A stretch of 64,000 nt of DNA, from NCBI RefSeq assembly GCF_000026225.1, contig NC_011740.1:62001-126000 (forward strand). Direction: 5' to 3'. This document shows positions 34,448 to 43,600 of the stretch, piece after piece. The DNA is from Escherichia fergusonii ATCC 35469 (GTDB lineage: Bacteria; Pseudomonadota; Gammaproteobacteria; Enterobacterales; Enterobacteriaceae). A program made the translations under genes and the position numbers. The notes under the pieces are model-generated. The model had not been told where the DNA came from and made no database searches. It saw only the letters and a list, made by a program, of their open reading frames with translations. Position 1 is the first letter of the stretch. The number at the start of each line of letters is the position of its first letter.

Positions 34448-35659
34448 TCAGGCGGCAGCCGGAACGCGGGCTGTTTTTTGCGCGGCACGTGCCTGAAATT
34501 GACGATAACCGATATAAAGGGCTATCACAAAGCCGATGACGGCGATTAAGAGATCGAACCACATGATGCTGGCAATGCTAATTTTTGACAGTTTCGCCGT
34601 GATCAATGGGATCGTGAAACTGGCAAGACTACCCGCAGTGTAAAAGATCCCCGTCGCTTTGCCTTTACCGTTTGGTAAGCTCATCGCCATGATCGTGGCA
34701 CCAAGTTGCAGGACACCACCGGCTGCCGCAAAACCAATGACAAAGGCGAATCCGGTGACAACCATCGGCGTCGGGAACAGGCAGACGATCAACAACGCCA
34801 CCATCGACAAAGTAGTGTAGATGATCATTGCGATAGCTGAACTCATCACATCTTTGACAAACGCCGCAGTGACGAACACGCAGGTCAGTGATCCTACGGT
34901 ATAAATGCTCAGCAATTTAATGGCAGAAGCGTATGGGATCCCGGCAACAAACTGGCCATACTGCGCTAACCACTGGCTGACCAGATAAAAAGTCGCCATG
35001 CCGATATAGCCATATAACGTAAAGATCAGCATATCCATGGTATTGGCGTTTGTCTGAGGTGCAGTAACTGTTGCGGTTTTTGCGACAGTTTCTTTTTTTG
35101 CCCGATGATCCGGGAAGGGCATTTTCACCAGATAGATGCCGCTAATCACAAATAGCCCGGCTGCGATGAGGAATGACCAGCCAAACCACAAGTTTGCCCA
35201 AATCAGGAAGCTGATAATAAACGGCAACAGGAACTGCCCGGCAGAAACAAATGCTTTGATCAGCACATTCGCACGACTGGCAGAATTAGGGAAAGATTCC
35301 ATTAACGCCGGATAAGTACCGGAATCGAGGAAACTGTTCGCCAGGCCCGCCAGAATACCGAAGACATAGGCGGCATAGATATTTTTGGTCAGCAAAATCC
35401 CGACTAAAAACAGCAGATAACTGAGAATGCCGAGATAAATAAACGGCTTACGACCAAAGCGATCAGAGAGGAAGCCGGTTAATAGTGTTGCCAGCTTACC
35501 AATCCCCAGCGAGGAGATCACAATAGAAACACCTGCGGCATCGGTGCTCCATTGTTGCTGCAAATGCGCCATGTTGAGGGTGATTAACAGCACCCCCATG
35601 CCGTGAAGCATATAGTTGAGATAAAGCCCCGCCGCAGTTGGGACGTATTTATTTTTCAT
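34448..35659 (-). CDS. YdiM/YdiN-like MFS transporter
   Basis: A 403-residue MFS protein with 12 segments, closely similar to E. coli YdiM over the whole length (shared LYLNYMLHGMGVLL, AGVSIVISSLGIGKL and DRFGRKPFIYLG-type segments). In K-12 ydiM/ydiN lie next to ydiB-aroD, so the same gene trio recurs here as a second copy. The start at 35659 is chosen because AAGG precedes it and it follows the dehydrogenase stop by 10 bp; the upstream in-frame start would overlap that gene. Uptake of quinate or shikimate is the likely role, by context. Confidence 0.88.
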   Translation of the reverse strand: MKNKYVPTAAGLYLNYMLHGMGVLLITLNMAHLQQQWSTDAAGVSIVISSLGIGKLATLLTGFLSDRFGRKPFIYLGILSYLLFLVGILLTKNIYAAYVFGILAGLANSFLDSGTYPALMESFPNSASRANVLIKAFVSAGQFLLPFIISFLIWANLWFGWSFLIAAGLFVISGIYLVKMPFPDHRAKKETVAKTATVTAPQTNANTMDMLIFTLYGYIGMATFYLVSQWLAQYGQFVAGIPYASAIKLLSIYTVGSLTCVFVTAAFVKDVMSSAIAMIIYTTLSMVALLIVCLFPTPMVVTGFAFVIGFAAAGGVLQLGATIMAMSLPNGKGKATGIFYTAGSLASFTIPLITAKLSKISIASIMWFDLLIAVIGFVIALYIGYRQFQARAAQKTARVPAAA

Positions 35660-35669
35660 TACGCCGACC

Positions 35670-36533
35670 TTAGAACAGAATGCTTTTAATATAATCAACG
35701 GGCATTTCTTTACCCGTCCAGATTTCAAAAGCTGCAGCACCTTGCCAGAGCATCATTCCCAGGCCGTTAATAGTGCGACAACCGCTGTTCTCTGCGACTT
35801 CCAACAGATGGGTTTTGCGTGGGTTGTACACCACATCAGAGACGATCAGATCCGGGCGCAGGAAACTGGCATCGGGCAGCAACATTTGCCCTTCGAACGG
35901 CTTCATACCTACGCCAGTGGCATTGGTGAGCAGCACACTGCAGTCAATCTCTGCACGCAACTTGTCATGATCGTCGAGATCAAACAGATGGATCTCGCAG
36001 TCGGTGTTGTTGCGGATCTTCGCCACAGTTTGCTCGGCATTCGGGAAAAATTTATCCCGTTTGTTGAAGATAGAAATTTCTTTCACGCCGTCCAGTGCTG
36101 CCTGTACGCAAATTGCGGTGGCAGCTCCTCCTGCACCCAGGACAGTCATTTTTTTGCCGATAACATCAATATTGGCTTCTTTCAGTGCACGCATATAGCC
36201 CGTGCCATCGGTGATGTGGCCGGTTAATATGCCGTCATCGTTAACGACAGTGTTGACCGCACCAACCAGTTGCGCAGCCGGAGAGAGATTGTCCAGATAC
36301 TGACAAATCTCGGTTTTATTTGGCATTGAAACATTAAAGCCGCGCAGTTTTAGGGCCCGGAATCCCTGAACAACATCTTTCAGTTCCTGGTTATCGACTT
36401 CAAAAGCTAGGTAAACATAGTCCAGCCCCAGATGTGCAAAGGCTTCATTGTGCATTGTTGGAGACATGCTATGACGAATAGGTGTCGCAATAAGCCCAAT
36501 CAGTTCAGTATGCCCGGTAATACGTTCTGCCAT
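35670..36533 (-). CDS. YdiB-like quinate/shikimate dehydrogenase
   Basis: A 287-residue enzyme of the AroE/YdiB family, nearer YdiB (288 residues), which oxidises both quinate and shikimate with NAD or NADP. The substrate-binding SPTMHN (residues 24-29), catalytic K73 (SMPNKTE) and D109 (ITDGTG), and the nucleotide motif GAGGAATA (133-140) are all present. It would connect quinate to dehydroquinate, and shikimate to dehydroshikimate. It lies 18 bp after the enoate reductase and 10 bp before the transporter. Confidence 0.93.
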   Translation of the reverse strand: MAERITGHTELIGLIATPIRHSMSPTMHNEAFAHLGLDYVYLAFEVDNQELKDVVQGFRALKLRGFNVSMPNKTEICQYLDNLSPAAQLVGAVNTVVNDDGILTGHITDGTGYMRALKEANIDVIGKKMTVLGAGGAATAICVQAALDGVKEISIFNKRDKFFPNAEQTVAKIRNNTDCEIHLFDLDDHDKLRAEIDCSVLLTNATGVGMKPFEGQMLLPDASFLRPDLIVSDVVYNPRKTHLLEVAENSGCRTINGLGMMLWQGAAAFEIWTGKEMPVDYIKSILF

Positions 36534-36551
36534 GATAACGTCCTCAAGTTG

Positions 36552-38564
36552 TTAGAAATGAAATTCTTTTCCCAGGGCACCCATATCTTCCAGGGTATCC
36601 AGTACGCTGCGGCCTTCCCGCACACCATCAATAATCCGGCGCGCCATTACACTATCGCCTATATTCATCATTTTGATGTTGTTTTCTCTGGCCCAGCGGT
36701 CGATGTCGTCAAATCCGGCCCGATTGGCTCGCATCCCTAAACAGATAAAGCCGTAATCAAAGGGGATATCGAAGGTGCTTTGTGCGTTTTTAACGGTGAA
36801 ATGATCAGCGGAAACAGCCATTAGCTGTGTTTGCATATGCTGCTCTACGCGATGTTCTTCCAGCAGATTTAACATGGCGTTTTTGGTGATGATATCGAGG
36901 TCACGTGCCGGGGCGTCCAGCATCTCAATAAGTGTTACGTTCGCGCCACGGGTAGCAAAATATTCGACCACGTCCAGACCTACAGCACCGCCGCCAACAA
37001 CGGCGATACGCTTGCCTTGCGTCTTCGTAAATCGGTCGAGATTGTTGATCATGCCGGTAATGGAAAATACGTTACCGTCTGCGAGATCAATGTGTTCCTG
37101 TAAACTGTCGATAGGCGGTAACAGAGGAACCGAACCGGTGGCGTTAACAATTAAGTCAGGATGCAATGCTGCCACACTGGTGACATCCGCACGCTTACCG
37201 ACCTGTAACATCAGGTTGTTGAGTGACGCGAGGCGGTTTTTCATAAACAGAGGGAAGTCAGCAATACGCGTTTTTTCCGGCAGACGGGATATTTCGCAGG
37301 AAAGACCACCGAGGTGTGTTTTCTCTTCCAGAAGCCAGGTCATGCAACCGACTTCAGCTGCTGTACAGGCGGCTTCCATTCCCGCCGTACCGCCGCCAAT
37401 AACAACCACGTTGGTAGTACGAGTAACGTTACGCAGCTTGTAGGCGTCGCCATGGATAATATCCGGGTTAATGGAACAACGCAGAGGGCGCGAGCGGGCA
37501 ATACGGTGATCGGCACAACCGATATTGCAGGAGATGCATTTACGCATCAGCCGTTCATTGCCACTTTGTACTTTTTGTACCCACTCCGGTTCAGCAATCA
37601 GCCCACGACCAATGGCGATAAGGTCTGCATCACCGCTGGCCACAATATCTTCAGCCACTTTGGGAGAACGAATATTACCCGCGATAACGGTAGGTTTATG
37701 GAATTTGTCACGCACGGCACGAGAAAGGTAGCGCTTCCAGCCATCTTCCAGTGACATCTGGTCGATTTGCAGATTCAGGCTGTCGTTTTGCGCTGCCGAT
37801 ACGTTGATGATATCCACTTTATCCTGACAGAGTTCAAGAATACGCAGTGAGTCCTCCAGCGTGTTGCCACCTGCGAGGAAATCATCGGCACTGATACGTA
37901 AGCTGACAGGGAAGCGTGGGCCTACGCTGGCGCGTACTTTATCAACCACCAGGGTTAAAAAGCGGGCTCGGTTTTCCAGGCTGCCACCAAATTCATCGTC
38001 ACGTTTATTAAAGAGCGGCGATAAAAACTGGCTGATTAAATAGGAGTGACCACCGTGGATCTCCACACAATCAAAATTAGCGCGACGCACACGTTCAGCG
38101 GCTTCACCAAATTTATCTATTGCGTGATAGATCTCCTCATGAGTCATCGGGCGCGGCGTGTTGCCGTTTTTCTTCGATGGCGTACTGGAGGAGGAGAGCG
38201 GCGTTTCACCATTCAGACGATAGGCATAAGCGGAAGCACCAGCGTGATTTAATTGTATGGCGACACACGCGCCGTGGCGGTGAAGGGTTTCGGTAAGTTT
38301 AAACAGACCAGGAATATATTGATCGTTATCGATACGTAATTGCGTGGTGCCGTTGGAGGCAAAAGGGAAATCGATGCAGATATTCTCAATGGTAATCAGG
38401 CCCGTGCCGCCACGTGCACGAAGTTCATAGTAATCAAGCTGCTCTTGCGATACTTCACCGTTCAGACTCGCCAGATTGGTGCCCATTGGCGGCATGATTA
38501 TCCGGTTTTTGATGGTCATTCCGTTGATGGTCAGCGGGCTGAACAGATGGGGGTAGTGGCTCAT
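36552..38564 (-). CDS. Fe-S flavoprotein enoate reductase (FadH/BaiCD-type old yellow enzyme)
   Basis: A 670-residue three-domain reductase. Residues 1-335 form an old-yellow-enzyme TIM barrel binding FMN, with proton donor Y175 (GGHSYLISQF). A 4Fe-4S cluster site follows (C343-x2-C346-x3-C350-x12-C363). The rest holds FAD (GGGTAGMEAA at 390-399) and NAD(P) (GGGAVGLDVV at 524-533) domains. The plan is that of E. coli FadH and clostridial 2-enoate reductase/BaiCD. FadH H252 has no counterpart here, so dienoyl-CoA is not the probable substrate; the barrel motifs resemble enoate reductases. An RBS (GGAG) lies 7 nt before the ATG. It is the first gene of the quinate/shikimate operon. Substrate by context: shikimate or a related cyclic enoate (inference). 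Confidence 0.88.
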   Translation of the reverse strand: MSHYPHLFSPLTINGMTIKNRIIMPPMGTNLASLNGEVSQEQLDYYELRARGGTGLITIENICIDFPFASNGTTQLRIDNDQYIPGLFKLTETLHRHGACVAIQLNHAGASAYAYRLNGETPLSSSSTPSKKNGNTPRPMTHEEIYHAIDKFGEAAERVRRANFDCVEIHGGHSYLISQFLSPLFNKRDDEFGGSLENRARFLTLVVDKVRASVGPRFPVSLRISADDFLAGGNTLEDSLRILELCQDKVDIINVSAAQNDSLNLQIDQMSLEDGWKRYLSRAVRDKFHKPTVIAGNIRSPKVAEDIVASGDADLIAIGRGLIAEPEWVQKVQSGNERLMRKCISCNIGCADHRIARSRPLRCSINPDIIHGDAYKLRNVTRTTNVVVIGGGTAGMEAACTAAEVGCMTWLLEEKTHLGGLSCEISRLPEKTRIADFPLFMKNRLASLNNLMLQVGKRADVTSVAALHPDLIVNATGSVPLLPPIDSLQEHIDLADGNVFSITGMINNLDRFTKTQGKRIAVVGGGAVGLDVVEYFATRGANVTLIEMLDAPARDLDIITKNAMLNLLEEHRVEQHMQTQLMAVSADHFTVKNAQSTFDIPFDYGFICLGMRANRAGFDDIDRWARENNIKMMNIGDSVMARRIIDGVREGRSVLDTLEDMGALGKEFHF

Positions 38565-38689
38565 GTCATCTCTCCACTGGATGCCCAGGGACAGACATAC
38601 GCCTGCAGTGGGTCCAAAGTTAATATTTCACTGCGGGCAAGATAACGAGGCGGTTGCAAGAAAAATAATGCTTTTTTTTGTCGGGAGTT

Positions 38690-38704
38690 ATAGGAAAATT
38701 CTAT
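38690..38704. promoter_or_regulatory. Candidate LysR-type box upstream of the enoate reductase operon
   Basis: ATAG-N7-CTAT is a perfect 15-bp dyad of the T-N11-A form bound by LysR regulators, about 125 bp upstream of the first gene of the operon. The surrounding 38565-38800 is AT-rich and non-coding. This is the best candidate target of the LysR gene in the same island. Confidence 0.5.
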
Positions 38705-38802
38705 GGAATTAACTAAATATTCACGGTGAGTTTTGAATAATTTAAAGAGTTGCGTGATTTGTTTACTTATTCGTACGCCAGGATACATAAACGCGGGGAA
38801 AG

Positions 38803-38822
38803 GCCCGGTCATTTGACCGGGC
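38803..38822 (-). terminator. Intrinsic terminator after leuD
   Basis: Reading the minus strand, GCCCGGTC-AAAT-GACCGGGC is followed by CTTTCC, 8 bp after the leuD stop. The stable stem with a short T-tract is the likely end of leuABCD. Confidence 0.75.
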
Positions 38823-38829
38823 AAGGGGA

Positions 38830-39435
38830 TTAATTCATAAACGCAGGTTGTTTTGCTTCATAAGACGCAATTGCGTCGTCGTGCTGCAGAGTCAGGCCGA
38901 TGCTGTCCAGACCGTTCATCATGCAGTGGCGGCGGAAGGCATCGATGGTAAAGCGATAAGTTTTCTCTCCCACTTTCACCTCTTGCGCTTCCAGGTCCAC
39001 ATCAAAATGAATCCCCGGATTGGCTTTCACCAGCGCAAACAGTTCGTCCACTTCTGCATCGCTTAATTTCACCGGCAGCAGCTGGTTGTTAAAGCTGTTG
39101 CCGTAGAAGATGTCAGCAAAACTCGGTGCAATCACCACTTTAAAACCGTAATCGGTCAATGCCCACGGCGCATGCTCACGCGAGGAACCGCAGCCGAAGT
39201 TTTCTCGTGCCAGCAAAATGGAAGCGCCCTGATATTGCGGGAAGTTCAGTACGAAGTCCGGGTTTGGCTGTTGGCCTTTTTCATCCAGAAAACGCCAGTC
39301 ATTAAACAGATGCGCGCCAAAACCAGTGCGCGTCACTTTCTGCAAAAACTGTTTCGGGATGATTGCGTCAGTATCGACATTGGCGGCATCCAGCGGAACC
39401 ACCAGGCCTGTGTGTTTGATAAATTTCTCTGCCAT
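38830..39435 (-). CDS. leuD: 3-isopropylmalate dehydratase small subunit LeuD
   Basis: With LeuC it isomerises 2-isopropylmalate to 3-isopropylmalate in leucine synthesis. The 201 residues match E. coli LeuD, with the swivel-domain motif GCGSSREHAPWAL near residue 78. It starts 10 bp after the leuC stop and ends the leu operon. Confidence 0.98.
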   Translation of the reverse strand: MAEKFIKHTGLVVPLDAANVDTDAIIPKQFLQKVTRTGFGAHLFNDWRFLDEKGQQPNPDFVLNFPQYQGASILLARENFGCGSSREHAPWALTDYGFKVVIAPSFADIFYGNSFNNQLLPVKLSDAEVDELFALVKANPGIHFDVDLEAQEVKVGEKTYRFTIDAFRRHCMMNGLDSIGLTLQHDDAIASYEAKQPAFMN

Positions 39436-39445
39436 GGTGTGCTCC

Positions 39446-40846
39446 TTATTTAATGTTGCGAATGTCGGCGAAATGTCCGGTCACAGCAGCGGCTGCAGCC
39501 ATTGCCGGGCTGACCAGATGCGTGCGCCCGCCGCGCCCCTGGCGGCCTTCAAAGTTACGGTTGCTGGTGGAGGCACAACGCTCGCCCGGATTCAGGCGGT
39601 CGTTATTCATCGCCAGACACATTGAGCAACCGGGCAAGCGCCATTCAAAACCGGCTTCAATAAAGATTTTGTCCAGACCTTCCGCTTCTGCCTGGGCTTT
39701 TACCGGACCAGAGCCGGGAACTACTAGCGCCTGTACGCCAGGTGCGACTTTCCGGCCTTTGGCGATTTCCGCTGCCGCGCGTAAATCTTCAATGCGCGAG
39801 TTAGTGCAGGAACCGATAAACACTTTGTCGATAGCCACTTCGGTCAGCGGAATACCCGGTTTCAGCCCCATATAGGCCAGCGCTTTTTCTGCCGACGCGC
39901 GTTCAACCGGATCGGCAAACGAAGCCGGATCGGGAATGTTATCGTTCACGGAAATCACCTGACCGGGATTAGTTCCCCATGTTACCTGCGGGGCGATCTC
40001 TTCTGCTTGCAGAGTGACAACGGTATCGAAAGTTGCGCCTTCGTCGGTTTGCAGAGTTTTCCAGTAGGCAACGGCGTCGTCGAAATCTTTGCCTTTCGGC
40101 GCATGCAGACGGCCTTTGACATAGTTAAAGGTGGTTTCGTCCGGTGCAACCAGACCGGCTTTCGCGCCCATTTCGATTGCCATATTGCACAGGGTCATGC
40201 GACCTTCCATGCTTAAATCACGGATTGCTTCGCCGCAAAACTCCACCACATGTCCGGTGCCGCCTGCGCTGCCGGTTTTACCGATGATCGCCAGCACGAT
40301 ATCTTTCGCGGTAATGCCCGGCGCGGCTTTGCCCTGGACTTCAATTTTCATAGTCTTCGCACGGCCCTGTTTCAGGGTTTGCGTTGCCAGTACGTGTTCA
40401 ACTTCAGAAGTGCCGATACCAAAGGCCAGTGCGCCAAACGCGCCGTGGGTGGCGGTATGTGAGTCGCCGCAGACAATGGTCATTCCTGGTAAGGTGACGC
40501 CCTGTTCCGGCCCCATTACGTGGACGATCCCCTGATACGGGTGATTCAGGTCATACAGTTCGACGCCAAACTCTTTGCAGTTTTTGATCAGCTCCTGCAT
40601 CTGGATGCGCGCCATTTCACCGCAGGCATTAATGTCTTTAGTCTGAGTCGAGACGTTGTGATCCATGGTAGCGAAGGTTTTCCCCGGCTGGCGTACCGGG
40701 CGACCGTGGGCGCGCAGACCATCGAACGCCTGCGGTGAGGTCACTTCATGCACCAGATGGCGGTCGATATATAACAGCGGGGTTTCATTTTCGGCTTCAT
40801 ACACTACGTGAGCGTCGAATAATTTTTCGTATAACGTCTTAGCCAT
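39446..40846 (-). CDS. leuC: 3-isopropylmalate dehydratase large subunit LeuC
   Basis: The aconitase-family large subunit of isopropylmalate isomerase, carrying a 4Fe-4S cluster. The 466 residues are full length. The cluster cysteines are seen in GSCTNSR (near 347) and in GCSMC (near 407 and 410). It follows leuB by 2 nt and precedes leuD by 10 bp. Confidence 0.98.
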   Translation of the reverse strand: MAKTLYEKLFDAHVVYEAENETPLLYIDRHLVHEVTSPQAFDGLRAHGRPVRQPGKTFATMDHNVSTQTKDINACGEMARIQMQELIKNCKEFGVELYDLNHPYQGIVHVMGPEQGVTLPGMTIVCGDSHTATHGAFGALAFGIGTSEVEHVLATQTLKQGRAKTMKIEVQGKAAPGITAKDIVLAIIGKTGSAGGTGHVVEFCGEAIRDLSMEGRMTLCNMAIEMGAKAGLVAPDETTFNYVKGRLHAPKGKDFDDAVAYWKTLQTDEGATFDTVVTLQAEEIAPQVTWGTNPGQVISVNDNIPDPASFADPVERASAEKALAYMGLKPGIPLTEVAIDKVFIGSCTNSRIEDLRAAAEIAKGRKVAPGVQALVVPGSGPVKAQAEAEGLDKIFIEAGFEWRLPGCSMCLAMNNDRLNPGERCASTSNRNFEGRQGRGGRTHLVSPAMAAAAAVTGHFADIRNIK

Positions 40847-40848
40847 GA

Positions 40849-41940
40849 TTACACCCCTTCTGCCACATAGCGGGCAATGATATCGCCCATTTCATCGGTA
40901 CTAACGGCGGCAGCGCCACGGGCTAAATCTCCGGTGCGAATGCCTTCTTCTAACGCGCGGTTAATGGCGCGTTCAATGGCGGAAGCCGCATCATCGGCAT
41001 CCAGGCTGTAACGCAGCAGCAGCGCCAGCGACAGAATTTGTGCAATCGGGTTGGCGATGTTTTTGCCTGCGATATCGGGTGCCGAGCCGCCCGCCGGTTC
41101 ATACAGACCAAAACCTTGCTCGTTCAGGCTGGCGGAAGGCAACATGCCCATGGAGCCTGTGATCATCGCGCACTCATCAGACAGAATGTCGCCAAACAAG
41201 TTGGAGCACAGCAGAACGTCAAACTGTGATGGATCTTTAATCAACTGCATGGTGGCGTTGTCGATGTACATATGCGCCAGTTCGATGTCCGGATATTCCG
41301 TGGCGATCTCATTAACAATCTCCCGCCATAAAATAGAGGATTGCAGCACATTGGCTTTGTCGATTGAGGTGACTTTGTGACGGCGCTTGCGGGCAGATTC
41401 AAACGCGATACGGGCAATGCGCTCGATCTCAAAACGGTGATACACCTCGGTATCAAACGCTTTTTCATATTGTCCACTACCTTCGCGGCCTTTTGGTTGA
41501 CCGAAATAGATGCCGCCGGTCAGTTCGCGCACACACAGGATGTCGAAGCCGTTAGCGGCAATGTCAGCACGCAGCGGACAGAATGCTTCCAGCCCCTGAT
41601 ACAGTTTTGCCGGACGCAGGTTGCTGAATAATTTGAAGTGCTTACGCAAAGGCAACAGCGCGCCGCGTTCTGGTTGCTGGTCTGGCGGCAAATGTTCCCA
41701 TTTCGGGCCGCCCACCGAGCCAAACAGCACGGCATCGGCTTGCTCACAACCTTCAACCGTCACAGGCGGCAGCGGCTGCCCGTGGTTATCAATGGCTGCG
41801 CCGCCTACATCGTAATGGCTGGTGGTGATACGCATCGCAAAGCGGTTACGCACGGCATCCAGCACTTTCAGTGCCTGGGTCATCACTTCCGGCCCGATCC
41901 CATCTCCGGGTAAAACGGCAATATGGTAATTCTTCGACAT
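40849..41940 (-). CDS. leuB: 3-isopropylmalate dehydrogenase LeuB
   Basis: LeuB carries out NAD-dependent oxidative decarboxylation of 3-isopropylmalate. The start at 41940 gives 363 residues (MSKNYHIAVLPGDGIGPEVM); its ATG overlaps the leuA stop as TGATG, so the genes are coupled. The isopropylmalate dehydrogenase signature NLFGDILSDECAMITGSMGM is present. Confidence 0.98.
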   Translation of the reverse strand: MSKNYHIAVLPGDGIGPEVMTQALKVLDAVRNRFAMRITTSHYDVGGAAIDNHGQPLPPVTVEGCEQADAVLFGSVGGPKWEHLPPDQQPERGALLPLRKHFKLFSNLRPAKLYQGLEAFCPLRADIAANGFDILCVRELTGGIYFGQPKGREGSGQYEKAFDTEVYHRFEIERIARIAFESARKRRHKVTSIDKANVLQSSILWREIVNEIATEYPDIELAHMYIDNATMQLIKDPSQFDVLLCSNLFGDILSDECAMITGSMGMLPSASLNEQGFGLYEPAGGSAPDIAGKNIANPIAQILSLALLLRYSLDADDAASAIERAINRALEEGIRTGDLARGAAAVSTDEMGDIIARYVAEGV

Positions 41941-43511
41941 CACACGGTTTCCTTGTTGTTTTCGTTGTGTTGAGCTTTGCGTTGCAACTCTTTTTCGACT
42001 TCTGCGGCGCGCCAGATATTGTTCAGTACGTGCACCATGGCTTTGGCGGAGGACTCGACAATATCGGTGGCCAGGCCGACGCCGTGGAAGCGGCGACCGT
42101 TGTAGTTAGCGACGATATCCACCTGACCCAGCGCATCTTTACCGTGGCCTTTGGCCGTCAGGCTGTATTTCACCAGTTCGACGTTATAGTCAGTGATGCG
42201 GTTAATCGCCTGATAGACGGCATCGACCGGACCATTACCGTTGGCAGCTTCCGCTTTAACTTCCTCGCCACAGGCCAGTTTGACGGCGGCAGTGGCAATA
42301 TCGTTAGAACCAGACTGCACGCTGAAGTAATCCAGACGGAAATGCTCCGGCTCTTCTTGCTGCTTACCGATGAAGGCCAGCGCCTCCAGATCGTAATCAA
42401 ACACCTGACCTTTTTTGTCCGCCAGCTTCAGGAAGGCATCGTACAAATTGTCTAAATTATATTCACTTTCTTTATACCCCATCTCATCCATGCGGTGTTT
42501 TACTGCCGCACGACCGGAACGAGAGGTCAGATTCAGCTGGATTTGGTTCAGACCAATAGATTCTGGTGTCATGATTTCGTAGTTTTCGCGGTTTTTCAGC
42601 ACGCCATCCTGGTGGATACCGGAGGAGTGTGCGAATGCGCCGCTGCCAACAATGGCTTTGTTTGCCGGGATCGGCATATTACAAATCTGGCTAACTAACT
42701 GGCTGGTGCGCCATATTTCCTGGTGATTAATGGCGGTATGAACGTTGAGAATATCCTTACGAACTTTGATCGCCATGATTACTTCTTCCAGCGAACAGTT
42801 ACCGGCTCGCTCGCCGATCCCATTCATTGCACCTTCCACCTGGCGTGCTCCGGCATGTACCGCCGCCAGTGAGTTGCCAACTGCCAGGCCTAAATCGTCG
42901 TGGGTATGTACGGAGATAATGGCTTTGTCGATGTTAGGCACGCGTTCATACAGGCCGCTGATGATTCCGGCGAACTCAAACGGCATGGTGTAGCCCACGG
43001 TGTCAGGAATGTTGATGGTGGTGGCACCGGCGTTAATCGCCGCTTCAACCACGCGCGCCAGATCGGCAATGGGTGTACGCCCGGCGTCTTCGCAAGAAAA
43101 TTCAACATCATCGGTGTAATTACGTGCGCGTTTCACCATATAGATAGCGCGTTCGATCACTTCGTCCAGCGTGCTACGCAGCTTGGTGGCAATGTGCATT
43201 GGTGAAGTGGCAATAAAGGTATGGATACGGAAGGCTTCGGCAACTTTCAGAGATTCAGCTGCCACGTCGATATCCTTTTCCACGCAGCGAGCTAACGCAC
43301 ATACGCGGCTGTTTTTGACCTGGCGGGCGATTGTCTGCACCGATTCAAAATCGCCCGGCGAAGAGACGGGGAAACCGACTTCCATCACGTCAACACCCAT
43401 ACGCTCAAGGGCCAGCGCAATTTGCAGTTTTTCTTTCGCACTCAGGCTTGCCTGTAACGCCTGTTCACCGTCGCGCAATGTGGTATCGAAAATAATAACT
43501 TGCTGGCTCAT
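41940..43511 (-). CDS. leuA: 2-isopropylmalate synthase LeuA
   Basis: LeuA makes the first committed step of leucine synthesis from acetyl-CoA and 2-oxoisovalerate. The 523 residues start at 43511 (MSQQVIIFDTTLRDGEQAL); an ATG one codon earlier also exists. The metal-site HTHDDLG and the C-terminal leucine-binding regulatory domain (about 390-520) are present. Expression is governed by attenuation through leuL. Confidence 0.98.
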   Translation of the reverse strand: MSQQVIIFDTTLRDGEQALQASLSAKEKLQIALALERMGVDVMEVGFPVSSPGDFESVQTIARQVKNSRVCALARCVEKDIDVAAESLKVAEAFRIHTFIATSPMHIATKLRSTLDEVIERAIYMVKRARNYTDDVEFSCEDAGRTPIADLARVVEAAINAGATTINIPDTVGYTMPFEFAGIISGLYERVPNIDKAIISVHTHDDLGLAVGNSLAAVHAGARQVEGAMNGIGERAGNCSLEEVIMAIKVRKDILNVHTAINHQEIWRTSQLVSQICNMPIPANKAIVGSGAFAHSSGIHQDGVLKNRENYEIMTPESIGLNQIQLNLTSRSGRAAVKHRMDEMGYKESEYNLDNLYDAFLKLADKKGQVFDYDLEALAFIGKQQEEPEHFRLDYFSVQSGSNDIATAAVKLACGEEVKAEAANGNGPVDAVYQAINRITDYNVELVKYSLTAKGHGKDALGQVDIVANYNGRRFHGVGLATDIVESSAKAMVHVLNNIWRAAEVEKELQRKAQHNENNKETV

Positions 43512-43551
43512 CATTTATTCCTTGTCTCTTAGAGCGCCTCGCTTCGGGCAT

Positions 43552-43582
43552 AAAAAAACCCGCGCAATGGCGCGGGTTTTTT
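43552..43582 (-). terminator. leu operon attenuator terminator
   Basis: On the minus strand AACCCGCGC-CATT-GCGCGGGTTTTTTT lies between leuL and leuA. The strong GC stem with T-run is the leu attenuator: ribosome stalling at the leuL leucine codons prevents its formation. Confidence 0.93.
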
Positions 43583-43600
43583 GTTTGACTGAGTGCTGAC

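Noticed and set aside
18137..38704. Insertion sequence, integrase or attachment-site scars at the edges of the two islands
   Set aside because: I looked for transposase or integrase fragments and for direct repeats at the junctions and saw none that I could support.
42490..43200. Several open frames opposite leuA
   Set aside because: All are short, overlapping and antisense to a gene with complete conservation; treated as shadows.
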